Shown in pieces: positions 25,164-36,588 of a stretch of 64,000 nucleotides of DNA; position 1 is the stretch's first letter, and the number at the start of each line of letters is the position of its first letter. Source of the DNA: Tetracladium setigerum. Taxonomy: Eukaryota; Ascomycota; Leotiomycetes; Helotiales. The stretch covers positions 2,232,001 through 2,296,000 of the forward strand of contig PZJY01000002.1 of the NCBI GenBank assembly GCA_031472005.1. The letters are read 5' to 3'. The position numbers were made by a program, and so were the translations under genes. The notes beneath the pieces are model-generated. The model had not been told where the DNA came from and searched no databases. It saw only the letters and a program-made list of their open reading frames with translations.

Positions 25164-25545
25164 ATTGGGTGAGAGGGAGGGGTGGTGTTGGAGGAAGTAG
25201 TACCCCACGTAATCACATGACCGATTGTTTAGGCTGAAGATAAGTCAGCGGAATACCAGATACACGAGGATATAGATAGAGGCTATACCTAGGTGCCTTA
25301 AGTAGGTACTTTAATCACAATCAAGGCTCTCCTAGACGCCTTAGATAACTTCGTCAATAAGCGTTGTAGATTTAAATGATTTGTTGTTTTCGTTGCACGT
25401 GACAGAAATCGAGTGTACCAAGCCTTTGCGAGGCTGTGAGATGACGTTTCGACACCGAGAGTCAGCTCTCTCTGTGTATATCTGCACAGTTCTCAACTGC
25501 CACTATCGATGAAAATACTCGATATTTGGACCCAGCTAGATCATC
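25164..25545. other. Intergenic
   Basis: 382 bp between the regulator and the HET gene. AT-rich, with taggt/acct-type short repeats around 25270-25350. No gene seen. Confidence 0.55.
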
Positions 25546-28495
25546 ATGGCTTCCAAGAAGACTGAACCTCCCGGCGTGGTTCTCGATCAAAAGTTCCACG
25601 TTTACGAGAAGGCTGTTGAAAGGTTAAAACGGATTATAAAACCCGAGGATGCGACGGCCTTTCGAAAAACTAGTGCTCTAGATGTGTGGAACGTGCTGGA
25701 TAAGGTACGGGAGAGGTCTTCTGTGCACCGTACGGGTCGTATCAAGCCGTTTTTGAAAAGTCTGGAGCTATACTCGACACTTGTGAAGGTTCTCTGCAAT
25801 GGAACCTCATACTTGCCTTGGATTTGGGTAAGCAGTATTCGACCAGTGAGCTTCGCTGGCTGATGTTTTTTATAGGGTCCCATTAAACTTATGCTTCAGG
25901 TGAGCTCAGTCAGGGTAACATCGTTCACTTGTTAATTATCAGATTTCTTATAAATTTACGGCTGCCTTCGAGAGACTACTCGATCTGTATGAACGCATTG
26001 GAAATTCTGTGCCGCAATTCGACCAATGGCAGGAACATAAAGCCGTGCTGGATACCAGATTAAGTCTCGAAGCTATTTCGGCGAATGTCTATGAAGTTAT
26101 CTTGGGTTTTCATTATAAGTTATACAGGGTCTACACACCTCAAAGTTAGTAAGAGATTAAAAGCCAAATTGCCAATATCGCAGCTATTGACTTCCGAATA
26201 GTATGGAATTTTTCGAAGGAAGTTTTCGAGTATAGGTGGAAGAATTTCGATCTCGAATCAAACAACAGCCTGAAGCGCCTTTCTGATGACAAGAAGCTTC
26301 TGTCTAATGAATATGGTCTTGCAGCACTCAACGCAGCGGAAATGCAGCAAGTGGATGCATTGAGAACTAACGACCGAACGAAGGCGGAAATTTTGTACAG
26401 ACCATTAAGCTTCGAGAAAGCCGAGATCCGCCTTCTGACGTTTACTTCTGCGAACACTGAGGTCGCATTAAACTGCTCACTTATTGTCTTACCGCTACCT
26501 ACGTCTCCGCCATATGTCGCGTTGTCCTACACATGGGGTGACCCGGTAGACACCGTTCCTATAACTGTCAATAACGCCGAAGTGCAAATCACTGCCAATC
26601 TCAGAACAGCATTGTTGCGCCTGAGGGCTGGAGGAGTAACACACGTTTGGGCCGACGCATTGTGCATCAATCAAGGAGATCGTGAAGAAAGAACAGCCCA
26701 GGTCGGAAGGATGGGTGCCATCTATCGAAAAGCGTCAGAGGTCGCTGTTTGGTTAGGCCAGGAGCACAGGATCCTGGAACCGGCCCTACGATTTTCGCAA
26801 GCTAGCGTGTCTGGAAATCTCCATGAAGAAAACCGTCTTTCGGGTTCCTCCATTTTCAAAGATTTGCTTTCCCAGCCCTATTGGAAACGTGTATGGATTA
26901 TCCAGGAAATCGCCGTGGCCTCGCATATTACTATCTATTGCGGCGAGTACAAGGTCGGATGGGACAAATTTATCGAGATGTGTCGACTCGGCAATGGCTA
27001 CAACTCCCTTACTTCCATGAATCAGTCAAAAGACGAGACAATGACCGAGTTCACGACCTTACTCAAGCTACGAATGGACAAACTAGCTCGAAAACCAGTG
27101 TATTTCCTGGATGCGCTGCATCGAAGTCGATCTTCTCTTTCAACAGACCCCGTGACAAACTCTATGCGCTTCTTGGGCTTGCATTTGATGGGAACAACTT
27201 CATCCCAGAGCCAAACTACATGACTTCAGTAGCGGAATGTTTCACGGACTTTGTTGTTGCCTTGATCGCGGGTGGAGAGCCACTCGATTGCATTTATCTT
27301 CGAAGTGCGAGTCGTAGAAACAATCGAGAACTACCCTCGTGAGTTCCCGATTGGACAGATCTTAACGATACTGTTGCACGCCAACAACTAGATTATATTA
27401 TGGATCGCTTGTTTCTTCGTTCCGATCACTCAGAGTTGAATCATGTTCGCAAGCGGGTCGAAATAAATAGCGCTAGGAGTGTGCTGAGCGTTCACGGCGT
27501 ATTTGTTGACACTGTTAAAGATTTAGGAAATACGGTTTTTACCAGCAATGAGAATGAAACCATCTATGCTAGATTAATATCAGATAAAGCACTGCTATCG
27601 GCCCTCGCTTCTCATGTTGCGGATCTGTTGCACCAGATAGTAATGCAAAGCAGCAGCAAACAAACTTATGCTAAAAATGAGAAAGACGTGTCACATGTAA
27701 GTTACGACAGCGTGCTTCAATAATTACAAGACATCTAACAAACTTGCATAGACTTCACATAAGATAGGATTCGGGTTCTCACTATTGAGCAAATCATGGG
27801 AAGCCACTGCTGCAAAGTCCGATGAAGGTCAGAACTTCATCAGCGGCAAAGTAATGAAGCGGTTTGAAGAGCACTCGTCCAAGCTAGAAGATGGGCATAT
27901 CAGCCTGTTCTGGGAATTTGATGGGGAAGAGAAAGTCTACTCGACTCGATTCTTTGTTAAAGAAAACCTCTCGACAGATTTTGTGCTCGGCCGCGACGCC
28001 TGCGATAACCCTGTCCATACCGAGAAAGCCCAAGGCCCCAACAGCGCGATGACTGCAGAATACAAGCAACAAATGAAAGAATGCCTGCTGAATGAGATTC
28101 CTCCGAAATTGTTACCGCGATTTAACACCTGGCTGTTCGAAAACTACTCCTTTATGATGAACGAAAAGCGGAGCGAGTCCTGGCGCAAGATGTATAGTTT
28201 TGAACTTTCTACCACCCAAGACGCCCGGAAGGTTGTTCTTCACTTCTTCAAGATCATGCAATTATTGGGAATGCGGCTTTTGAGGACAGACAAGGGTTTG
28301 ACTGGATGGATCCATCCCACGGCTCAACAAGGAGATAAAATTGCCAAAGTCTTCGGCTGCAGCCGGTATGTTGTGATGCGAGCCCATGAAAACGGCCGCG
28401 ACTATCAGATAGTGGGAGATGCTCTTCTTTCTGATCTGAACATCACGGATGTAAAGATACTCGATGATCAAGTTCGTTCCTTGCATATTCTTTAG
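25546..28495 (+). pseudogene. HET-domain gene with NLR-type N-terminal domain, broken by a frameshift and a stop
   Basis: HET proteins act in fungal self/non-self recognition and cell death. Exons start 25546-25827, then a 24 nt exon 25876-25899 (GPIKLMLQ), 25943-26144 and 26184 onward; the last is 27752-28495. The first about 200 residues (TSYLPWIW|GPIKLMLQ, ERLLDLYERIG) resemble the DUF7708-like domain usually found at the front of fungal NACHT/ankyrin proteins. The HET domain follows: YVALSYTWGD, ADALCINQGDREERT, AVWLGQ, PYWKRVWIIQE. Two breaks are visible. At 27148-27151 (CCCC) one base is missing, so the expected TDP-RDKLYALLGL is split between frames. At 27340-27342 a TGA sits where the conserved LPSWVPDW tryptophan belongs. 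Downstream, in frame, HET features return (SVHGVFVDTVKDLG and a C-terminal DYQIVGDALL block). Sequencing error could explain the first break but not easily the second. Confidence 0.85.
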
Positions 28496-29544
28496 TACTT
28501 GGACTTATTGGCTGTTGTATAAGTGTCAGCTCATGTATGTACATTGTCATCGATCTCTCATAAAGCTTTGTTTTCTCCATGCTGTTATCTGTTGAACGTC
28601 GACGTCGGGACTTGGGCAGAGATTTTAGAGTTTAGGATTCTGCTCTTATAGTTATACCTACATACCTTAGATAGCGTTTTTCCATGTGACTTAACGGCTG
28701 ATGGATCAACTAACTTCTACTTGAATTTTATACCAAATCTCTTATTATGAGATAATATCTTTTTACTCCAAGAACTACTGCACCCATACTGATATGCTCT
28801 GTTAATGATATGCCTGTGTTTCTTGTCGTTTTATTGTCAGATCAAGAACGGGCCAAGCAAGAACCAAACAAATTATCATCTGCTTGCTTCGCTGTTTCCA
28901 ATCAGCAAAAGGCACTATAAAATAGGCAGTCGAATCATCAATGCATCATCAACGCATTAGCTCGTGTGATTTTTAATTATGGATATTTGCATTCTTTTCC
29001 TGGAACACGAGAAGAAAGTTTGTGTACTCGGTATTCCAGCCACAGCAAACGTTGCCCCACGTGACACGACAAGAAAATCCCTCCTTCATTCTAAGGTGCA
29101 ACCTTGCAACCTTGCAACTGCCATGTGTGCTGTCAAAGATCTAGAAGCCGAACAGGAGTGCACAGGAGCCGTTTCAGAATATGTGCGATGCTGCAATGCA
29201 GGACATCAAACCTATATGATTTGAGGCCCTCCTTACCACAGCTCGTATTCATTGACTTTTTCCCCGCGACGGATTTCTATTTTTAGCGCTCGAGCCGGAA
29301 AGTCGATTACGAGGCGAGCGAGGAAGGCGTTGATGACGAAAATGTGAGAGGCTCATCAGTCAGTCATTCTTTCGTGGATTTTGAGATAGATAAGGGCTGG
29401 GAGGGGAGGTTTCATGGATTCGTCAATTATTTCGACTTGGTTATTCAAAAGTTTCACATTCGTTTTGGACGTTCGTTGAAAACTTTTCCGGATTTGGTAG
29501 TGTACGAAAAACAACATTGAAAGTATTTTGGTTTTGCAGGAAAG
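28496..29544. other. Intergenic
   Basis: 1.05 kb. A small Cys-containing frame at 28979-29224 (81 codons) has no signal peptide and no support. Nothing else recognised. Confidence 0.55.
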
Positions 29545-30586
29545 ATGAGTGCAGATGAAGTATTTATTACAAGTCGGAATAGGACGCCGTCGTTGATTAG
29601 GGTGACTTCTCTTTGCGAAAATGAAAGCATCTGTACGGAGGAGACGAAATTTGCAGAGCTGCCAGATATTATCCAAGAAGCTGCTGTCTCAACAGAGTGT
29701 AAGCGTCTTCTCTTTCTGAGCTTAGGAAACTTCAGCTAATGAAATGATAGTTTCAAGTCCAGATATTCAGATCAGTCGAGCGCATGATCCAAGGATAGGG
29801 TCAGATTCCACAGACTTCGGTGGTCTAACTCAACCCATATTTTTCATTTCCACACGAACCGACTCTGGAATCTCCATGCCAGATTTACAACTCACAGACG
29901 AGAATCTCATCAGCAAATATGGATCAGACCTCACCGCAAATTTTGCCGACATCAAAACCCACGGCGCGAAGGCATTCTTCTCCAAATTAAACGACTCCAC
30001 GGGGGACAAATACTCCCTCTGCGCATGCGCAACGGGATATATCTGGATCCGAGTCCTCCTTCGATACCAGCCCAAATTCCCGAGAGAATGGTCAGACATC
30101 GAAGTGCAAATCGGCGCATTCGCACTCCAAACACGAGCAATCACCACGGCTTCAATACCATGTCGATACAAAATCACCACAGAAACTGATATCGAAGATG
30201 GAAACTTGGCCACTCTATGCGCCACAGTGATGGCGAAATATCTACAGACGAGAATGCTCGGAAGCCAGTACGAACACGCGGCCGAGGTAGCCATGGAGGC
30301 AAGCAAGGCGGAACTAGCCTATCTTCAAGTCGTGGATCCAGGGAAGTATGGCGATTTGAGGAGTTTGCTGCTGCAAATTTGTGCGAATGCTCCGTTGCCG
30401 CCTACGTCGGATGTTTCTCTCATCTCGAGGAGGATGATAAGGAGGAGGTGGGAGCCTTCGACTGGGAAGACGTTGAGGATGAAGTGGATTTGGCCGAGGT
30501 CGGCTTTTAGGTATGTTGTTGGCGGGAGGGCGGATGCTGTTGGTCTTGTGAGTGCGCGGTTGGGTGGGTTGGTGAAGAAGAGGTGA
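29545..30586 (+). CDS. Hypothetical protein
   Basis: Two exons, 29545-29698 and 29751-30586, separated by a 52 bp intron with a clean GTAAGC..GATAG pair and closing phase. The product is 329 aa. No signal peptide, membrane span or known domain is recognised. Features that look real: a central compact region (SLCACATGYIWIRVLLRYQP), a helical segment (QYEHAAEVAMEASKAELAYL) and a basic C-terminus (RRMIRRRWEP, ending VKKR). The whole reading frame stays open over 330 codons. Function unknown. Confidence 0.65.
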
Positions 30587-31050
30587 ACGAGGGAGGATCA
30601 AGTAATGAAAAGATACCCATATACGAAACAAAAATAATGATGAAATATCTCACGTAAGTCCTCGAGAATTGACTGAAGTTTTATCCTTCTACTGTATCTC
30701 GAATCCTGAGGCATGGGCTCTGCCCAATTACTGTACAGTTCGTGGGTCACCTCAACCAGCCAAGGAGAACACGACTGAAGGAAATCACGTCACTCATCTG
30801 CTGAGCACTGTTTTCTGGTTTATCTTTCTTGTCCTGGCACTTTCTCGTACATAATTCCTGAGCGTAGCACGTCCTCGTATCCATAAGTCCTAGGAAATCA
30901 TGGGATCATGAGTTTCGGACGTGTTTCCGCCAGAAGTCAACCAATATCATCACCGTCATCAGATCTTGAGGTTTGCACTATGGTAGGTAGGCACCTGTTA
31001 GCCCACGACCCTTATCACCAGATCGTCCGCTTCGATACGTGCGAAAATTC
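30587..31050. other. Intergenic between convergent genes
   Basis: 464 bp with no accepted gene; it holds the 3' ends of both neighbours. Confidence 0.55.
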
Positions 31051-32149
31051 TCAGGGCGACCGAAACATGGGAACATGATCGCCAGGACGAGGTGCCAGCC
31101 CCAATTTGAGCTTCCTCTCTGAATCTCGATACCAATGGATCTCCTGAGAGACCTGTATACTTGGAATTGGTTGACTCCACGGATCATCGTATTCCATGTC
31201 GCTCATATTTTCCATTTTCTGCTTGTACTGCTCAAGTTCAGTGTTGAACTCCTCCCGCTTTTCTGCCAAGACTTCAGCAATACCCTTAGAGACGAGTTCT
31301 TCATCCCAATACTTGTCCGCGTCCTCTGGTTTGAGAGGATGAACCGCTTCTTCACGATCCGTGAGGTAAATGACCAGTTGTTTCAGGGCCGTGCAGTGTC
31401 TAATGGAGAGAATGGGTGACACGGAATTGTTGTGCGACATTGCGCCAACTCTCTCCAATCTGGTGTGTTCTGGTGTGCAATGGCACCAAAGCATCTGAAT
31501 ATCGACCGGTGCGTAAGGCGATTCGAGATCTCGACTCATGCAAGAGAGGAAGATGAGATCCAGTTTAGGATTGACCCAAGTACGTGCTTGACCCCAGTCA
31601 GAGGCATCGAATGCAGCATTGAGAGCTTTTGAGCCTGTTCTCAGGTATGGTCGGCTAGGAAACATAAGCTCATAATGGCGTATTGCGATCTCTCTGCTCT
31701 CTCTGCAGATTTCTAGTGCAATCGGTCCTGGAGGTGTTTTGATTCTGTGTGCGTCTGGTATAATGTCCTTCCCCATGTAGGTAAATTGAGGATAGAGGGA
31801 ATGATTTTGCTGCGCTTCCTCGTTGGAAAGTTGATCGACGTGAAGACCAAGTCGAACGTCGAAAGTCAGGATTGAACAGCGTACGTTGCTTTGATCAACA
31901 GGGACTCGATGCTCGCGCATACTCAGAGACAGCGTTCGAGGTTCAAATGTAGCAAGCCATATCTGTTCTCGAAGTCTAGATAGGCGAGTAAATGTTAGCG
32001 ATGTCTTCGCTCAAGTTTGGTATCAGAATGGATGGTAGACCAAGATCCTCAATTCAGGCACTCATTGGCCGAGGAATTTCAAGACTGCTCATTTGTACTT
32101 ACTCTGCAGGCAAAGCTGGGAACAAGGCCCATGAATTGGTTGGAGTCAT
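31051..32149 (-). CDS. 2EXR-domain protein
   Basis: Two exons, 32149-32103 and 31975-31051 (127 bp intron), give 323 aa. Exon 1 codes for MTPTNSWALFPALPAE, and the splice makes FPALPAELREQIWLATFEPR. This is the start of the 2EXR domain, a large fungal family of unknown biochemical role. The domain continues through TPPGPIALEICRESREIA and PKLDLIFLSC. After it come a charged helical segment (LAEKREEFNTELEQYKQKME) and a Pro/Trp-rich tail. No signal or membrane segment is present. 2EXR genes are numerous in Pezizomycotina and often lie near HET genes, as here; a joint role is speculative. Confidence 0.85.
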
Positions 32150-33127
32150 GGGTACTTGGGTATGATGGAGTCTTTCAGGCTGTAGATCGGTATACTTTAT
32201 GGAGATGCAGGACTGTGAGTGCATGTATCTTATGTCTTGGTGTTGACTTGCTGGCAGAACAAGGCGGTGACCATAGAAACAGGCGAGCACCGATATTATG
32301 TAAGCGCTAGCTGTGCAACATTTGTTCCTGGCCTGGATAGTTCAGCGGTAAAACCTAATTTGTTGTCTTCTACTTTTTGGTTTTTGGAATGTTTCCATTA
32401 TGAATCGATATCCATCTCTGTGTTTTATACTCCGTACGTCTAGGAGAGGAGGTAGGTAGTCATAAACAGAACAGAGATGATGGTAGAAGGACGTGTAAAT
32501 AAATGGAGCTTCGCGGATTCGACGATTGAGAGTAGAGTTCTTCGTTAGCCTTAGATTCCTTAACTGTTGTTCAATATCATCCTGTTACAGGCCCTCCAAA
32601 CGTCAATGTTCTGGTTTGATGTTCTCAATTGCTGTTCTCCCGATGCTTCAGGTGAACCTTAAGGTAAGAATAATATTACCAATAAACCCTTGATGAAACC
32701 CGCCAGGAATACAGTTTAATACCCGCAATCTGACAGTCTGCCTCATCCGCAGTGACTTGGCAGTGGGATGCGCCTACGAGTAACGAGTAGCAGCCCCTGC
32801 CCCCTGTGAAGGATTGCGGATGCCTGCAGAGAGCAGTCAGACTGACACCGCCAGAACGGCAACTCGGCGAAGCAAACACTCCAATAATTACCTCTCATCT
32901 CCCACAACTCTCAAAGTCTTACTTCCTCAAAAATCCAGATTCCTCGAAACCAGCTGCTTCAATACCTACAAAAAGATCATCTCGATATATTTCCCTCGTT
33001 GTTAGCCATTGAGAACCATTGCTGCTGCACCAGGTGTCACATTAAATCGCGGGGCTGGGATCCATTTGAATACCCCACCACTTGCCTACTCCTACAACAA
33101 CCAACACATTCACCAAAACCACCAAAC
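32150..33127. other. Divergent promoter region, 2EXR and first PPxY gene
   Basis: 978 bp between divergent starts, with no accepted gene. A TAGTTCAGCGGTAAAAC string near 32340 recalls a tRNA D-arm, but no matching T-arm or acceptor stem follows. Confidence 0.5.
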
Positions 33128-33688
33128 ATGTCGAGAACACACCGTCGAGAGCTTTCAATTGTGCGATTAGCACAACCTTTACCTCCACTACCTCTCCCAC
33201 TCGACGAACTATCTCCTCCCCTGCCCAAAGAAGCGCCTCTACCTCCATATCGCGATGTAGACGAAGCAGCACCAGCACAGAGCTCCACACCGGACACCCA
33301 ACCTCCAGGCTACGAACCCATGTACGATTACCTACGAACGCACCGAGCTTCAAATCCACCGCAATACGATTCCTCTTCTCCTGCCATACCATCTACAACA
33401 ACTAGCGAAACAATACCGACGTTTTTAGTGCAAGTACCATATCGCGACGAGCCTTTTATCGTTACAATCGATCCACCACCACCTTCTTACGACGATGTCT
33501 ACAGCCAGCGGCTGGAGCAGGAGCAGATGCAGAGACTGATAAGGGAATTTGATGAGAATGGGGACGCATCGGAGAGGTCGGAGGCGGTTTTCAAATGGTT
33601 TATAGCAATGGTGCTGATCACATTGACCGTTGCGGCGGTGGGGACCGCCTTTAACTGGGGAAGATGCGAGAACTTGAGTTATTGTTGA
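33128..33688 (+). CDS. Small single-pass membrane protein with three PPxY motifs
   Basis: Single exon, 186 aa from the ATG at 33128; the open frame upstream has only a TTG start. The cytosolic-looking N-terminus is Pro-rich and carries PPGY (59-62), PPQY (77-80) and PPSY (118-121), the last in PPPPSYDDVY. PPxY is the established ligand of WW domains in Rsp5/NEDD4 ubiquitin ligases. One membrane segment lies at about 156-175 (FKWFIAMVLITLTVAAVGTA). A very short tail with two cysteines (NWGRCENLSYC) ends the protein. Architecture is that of an Rsp5 adaptor or cargo in endosomal sorting; this is inferred. The end of the membrane segment and tail resemble those of the protein at 44030-44662. Confidence 0.78.
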   Translation: MSRTHRRELSIVRLAQPLPPLPLPLDELSPPLPKEAPLPPYRDVDEAAPAQSSTPDTQPPGYEPMYDYLRTHRASNPPQYDSSSPAIPSTTTSETIPTFLVQVPYRDEPFIVTIDPPPPSYDDVYSQRLEQEQMQRLIREFDENGDASERSEAVFKWFIAMVLITLTVAAVGTAFNWGRCENLSYC

Positions 33689-34213
33689 TTATTGCAATTA
33701 TTTGGCTTGTTGATACCACGGGAACATGGAGTTTATTTTGGTTGGCGTTTTTGGGAGGGCTTTGGATTGGGATGGGACATGATATCAAGACTGGACGGGG
33801 ACAGGAAAGAGAGAGTATTCTTAGAGGAGTTTAAAGATTGGAAATCGGACGGCATTCTGCCACTTTTGCAGTACAGTACGAGAGTCTCGCTTGGACTTAC
33901 TTTTCTGGTCCAAAATCCCCTCGAGCTCCCCCATTTTCTAAATCTTCCAGGCGGAACGATAAGATAAGAAGCTCTCACTTGTTTCCAAGTTCCGCATCTC
34001 ATTCATACAAAAGTCCCATGATGATGATTTCCCCGAATTTCTCAGCCAAATCCTCTTTTCTACTTCGAGTATCTCGAGTTCAAGCCCGATTCAAGTGAGG
34101 GGTAGTTGTTATAACAACCTTGCCTTAACCTGTCGCCTTTCTCCCATTATTTTCCAATTTTATTTATTTAAATCCAAATCTAATCTTATACCACAAATCT
34201 ACATCCCATTGTC
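33689..34213. other. Intergenic, amidase promoter
   Basis: 525 bp. No gene recognised. AT-rich just before the amidase start. Confidence 0.55.
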
Positions 34214-36588
34214 ATGGCACAAGTAACAACGGCTTCCGGTGCGACCTGGCAGCAAGTCGCAGAAGACAGACAAAACCACCGCGCAACAACCATCTCTCAA
34301 ATTCATCCCAGCCTCCCATCCTCAATACCGGACCTTCCTCTAAATACCCTCCGTCTCGCCGCCCAATTTCTCACACCAGAAGAAATTAAAATCACTGAAA
34401 GCACCGTCGAAGAATTGATACCGCAGCTTGCAAGCGGTTCGATAAGCTCTACCACCGTCACAAATGCCTTTCTGAGAAGAGCGGGATTAGCTCAATTAGC
34501 TGTACGCATTTTTTTTAATATTCCTATTGTTCCATCCTATCCCAAAATAAAATAAAATGAAATATAAGAACAACTAGCTAAACCAAAAAAAAACCCCTTC
34601 TTCTATTCCAGACAAATTGCATCACAGAATTACTCCCCACCCAAGCACTAACTCGAGCGACCTTCCTCGATGACTACCTCCGCGAGCACAAAAAGCCAAT
34701 CGGACCTCTTCACGGCCTCCCTATCAGCGTAAAAGAGCACATCGGCATGAAGGAACTTGATTTAAACGCCGGCTTCATCAGTTGGGTTGGGAGAGTCGGT
34801 GAGGAAGATGCACATATCCTTCGGATATTGTGGAGGGCTGGGGCGGTCTTCTTTGCGCGGACGACGCAGCCGCAGACTTTGATGCATTTGGAGACTAGTA
34901 GTAATATTTATGGGTATGTACTTTTTATATTTTTTATTTGCAAAAATTTCACGAACAATTGAGTGAGAGAAAAAGAGGGAAGTAGAGATGGGGGGTTGTG
35001 GTTGTGATTGTGGTTGTGGTTGTGGTTGTGATTGTGGTTGTGGTTGTGGTTGTGGTTGTGGTTGTGGTTGTGGGCTTGTTGATTCTGATTCTGATATTGA
35101 AATTGTCCAACAGCGTTACCACAAATCCATTCAATACAACTTTAACTTCAGGCGGATCGAGTGGAGGTGAAGGAGCTCTGATCGGTTTTCGCGGTTCTTG
35201 TCTGGGAATTGGCACGGATATTGGAGGGTCGATTCGCTCACCAGCTGCAAATAATGGTATGTATAGTAATTATTGAATCCAGTTCTCCTTTCGGTCTTAT
35301 ATATCTATCTATCTCGATCCCATATCTCTCCTCCCCCCCCCCCCCCCCCCCCAGCTTCAGATATCACTCACTCACTTACTTCATTATCACTTACACCTAT
35401 TTCAAAACAGGATTATACGGCATCAAACCAACCTCAGGCCGCCTCCCCGTCTCAGGATGGAGCGCAACAATGTTCGGAACAGAAGGCGTAATCCCAACCA
35501 TCGGTCCCCTCTCAACCTCCCTCGCCGGTTGCAAACTCTTCATCAAAACACTGATTGATGCTCAACCATGGCACGCAGAGCCGACTCTCTTTCCCTTTCC
35601 CTGGAATGACACGACGACGTCGTCTACGGATTTCTTTCCAAAGGGCAGTGGTAGTAGGAAACTGAAAGTTGCTGTCATGTGGGATGATGGGGTTGTGAGG
35701 GTCCATCCGCCCGTGACGAGGGCTTTGAGAGCGGTGGTTGAGAAATTGAAGGAGATGGGAAACGTGGATGTTGTGGAGTGGGAGGCTTGGAGACATGATG
35801 AGGCTTGGGAGATTATTGTTTGTTTACCTTTCTCTCTCTCTCTCTCTGTGCATAGCTTTGCGATGAGGACTGACCACCGATGCGTTAAAAAACAGTCAAA
35901 CCTCTACTTCCCCGATGGAGGCGACGAAGAAAAATCGGCAATAGAAGCATCAGGCGAACCCATCCTCCCCCTCTCCTCTCACATTCTCAACAATCCCCAA
36001 GTCGAGCACCACACAATCCCCTCTCTCTGGAACGCCATCCAACGTCGAGACGCCTACAAAAAAGCTTACGCTGCCCTCTGGAATCAGACGGCAACTTCCA
36101 AAGGTATAAATGGCGAGTTAGAGGGAATGGTAGATGTGATACTCTGCCCCGCAGGACCTGGCGCGGCGCCGAAGCTGGGAACGGCGAAGTGGTGGGGTTA
36201 TACGAGTCAATGGAACTTACTGGATTATCCTGCCGTGGTTTTTCCTGTTGATCGGGTAGATGTGGAAAAGGATGCGGCTGTTGGTGCTGGTGAGGAGGAG
36301 TATGAGGGTAGGAATGAGAGGGATAGAGAGAACTGGGCTCTTTGGGTGGAGCATGGCGTGGAAGGGTATAGAGATGCGCCTGTTAGTTTGCAGCTTGTTG
36401 GGAGAAGGTGAGTTTGATCATATGTTCACATCACTCATTGACTGGTGTACCATTGAGCTTGAGCTTGAGCTTGAGCTTGGGGGTCTTTTGCTGATATGAT
36501 CCGCTGTAGATTCGAAGACGAAAAGATGATCAAAGCATTGGAGATTATTACAGAGGAGGTTGGGTTGCCGTTTGTGAAGTACATCTAA
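34214..36588 (+). CDS. Amidase-signature family hydrolase (acetamidase/fatty-acid-amidase type)
   Basis: Cleaves amide bonds; substrate unknown. Six exons (34214-34501, 34612-34913, 35114-35256, 35411-35817, 35896-36407, 36510-36588) give 576 aa with all phases closing. The Ser-cisSer-Lys triad is visible: Lys in PISVKEHIG, Ser in TSGGSSGGEGAL, and the nucleophile Ser in GTDIGGSIRSPA. A conserved GIKPTSGRLPVSG block follows. No signal peptide, so probably cytosolic. It resembles fungal acetamidase and general amidase proteins. Introns 2-5 each contain a different simple repeat, listed separately. None disturbs coding. Confidence 0.93.
34991..35072. repeat. (GGTTGT)n microsatellite in amidase intron 2
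   Basis: About 80 bases of GGTTGT units with occasional GATTGT variants, wholly inside the intron between 34913 and 35114. It makes Cys/Gly-rich spurious reading frames. Confidence 0.9.
35333..35352. repeat. C20 homopolymer in amidase intron 3
   Basis: Twenty consecutive C, about 60 bases before the acceptor used at 35411. The length could be inexact in any assembly. Confidence 0.9.
35830..35847. repeat. (TC)9 repeat in amidase intron 4
   Basis: Nine TC units inside the 78 bp intron 35818-35895, in the middle of the gene. Confidence 0.85.
36455..36478. repeat. (GAGCTT)4 repeat in amidase intron 5
   Basis: Four perfect GAGCTT units in the last intron of the amidase gene, 30 bases before its acceptor. 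Confidence 0.9.

Noticed and set aside
27339..27391. GTGAGT..CTAG 53 bp intron that would remove the HET stop codon
   Set aside because: It would delete the conserved VPDWTDL segment and shift into a frame that stops within 19 codons.
28979..29224. Small Cys-containing frame considered as a secreted effector
   Set aside because: No signal peptide; the Cys pattern is irregular.
32333..32360. tRNA-like D-arm string
   Set aside because: No T-arm, anticodon arm or acceptor stem at the right spacing.
34988..35170. Gly/Cys repeat frame resembling a metallothionein-like peptide
   Set aside because: It is a translation of the (GGTTGT)n microsatellite inside an amidase intron.
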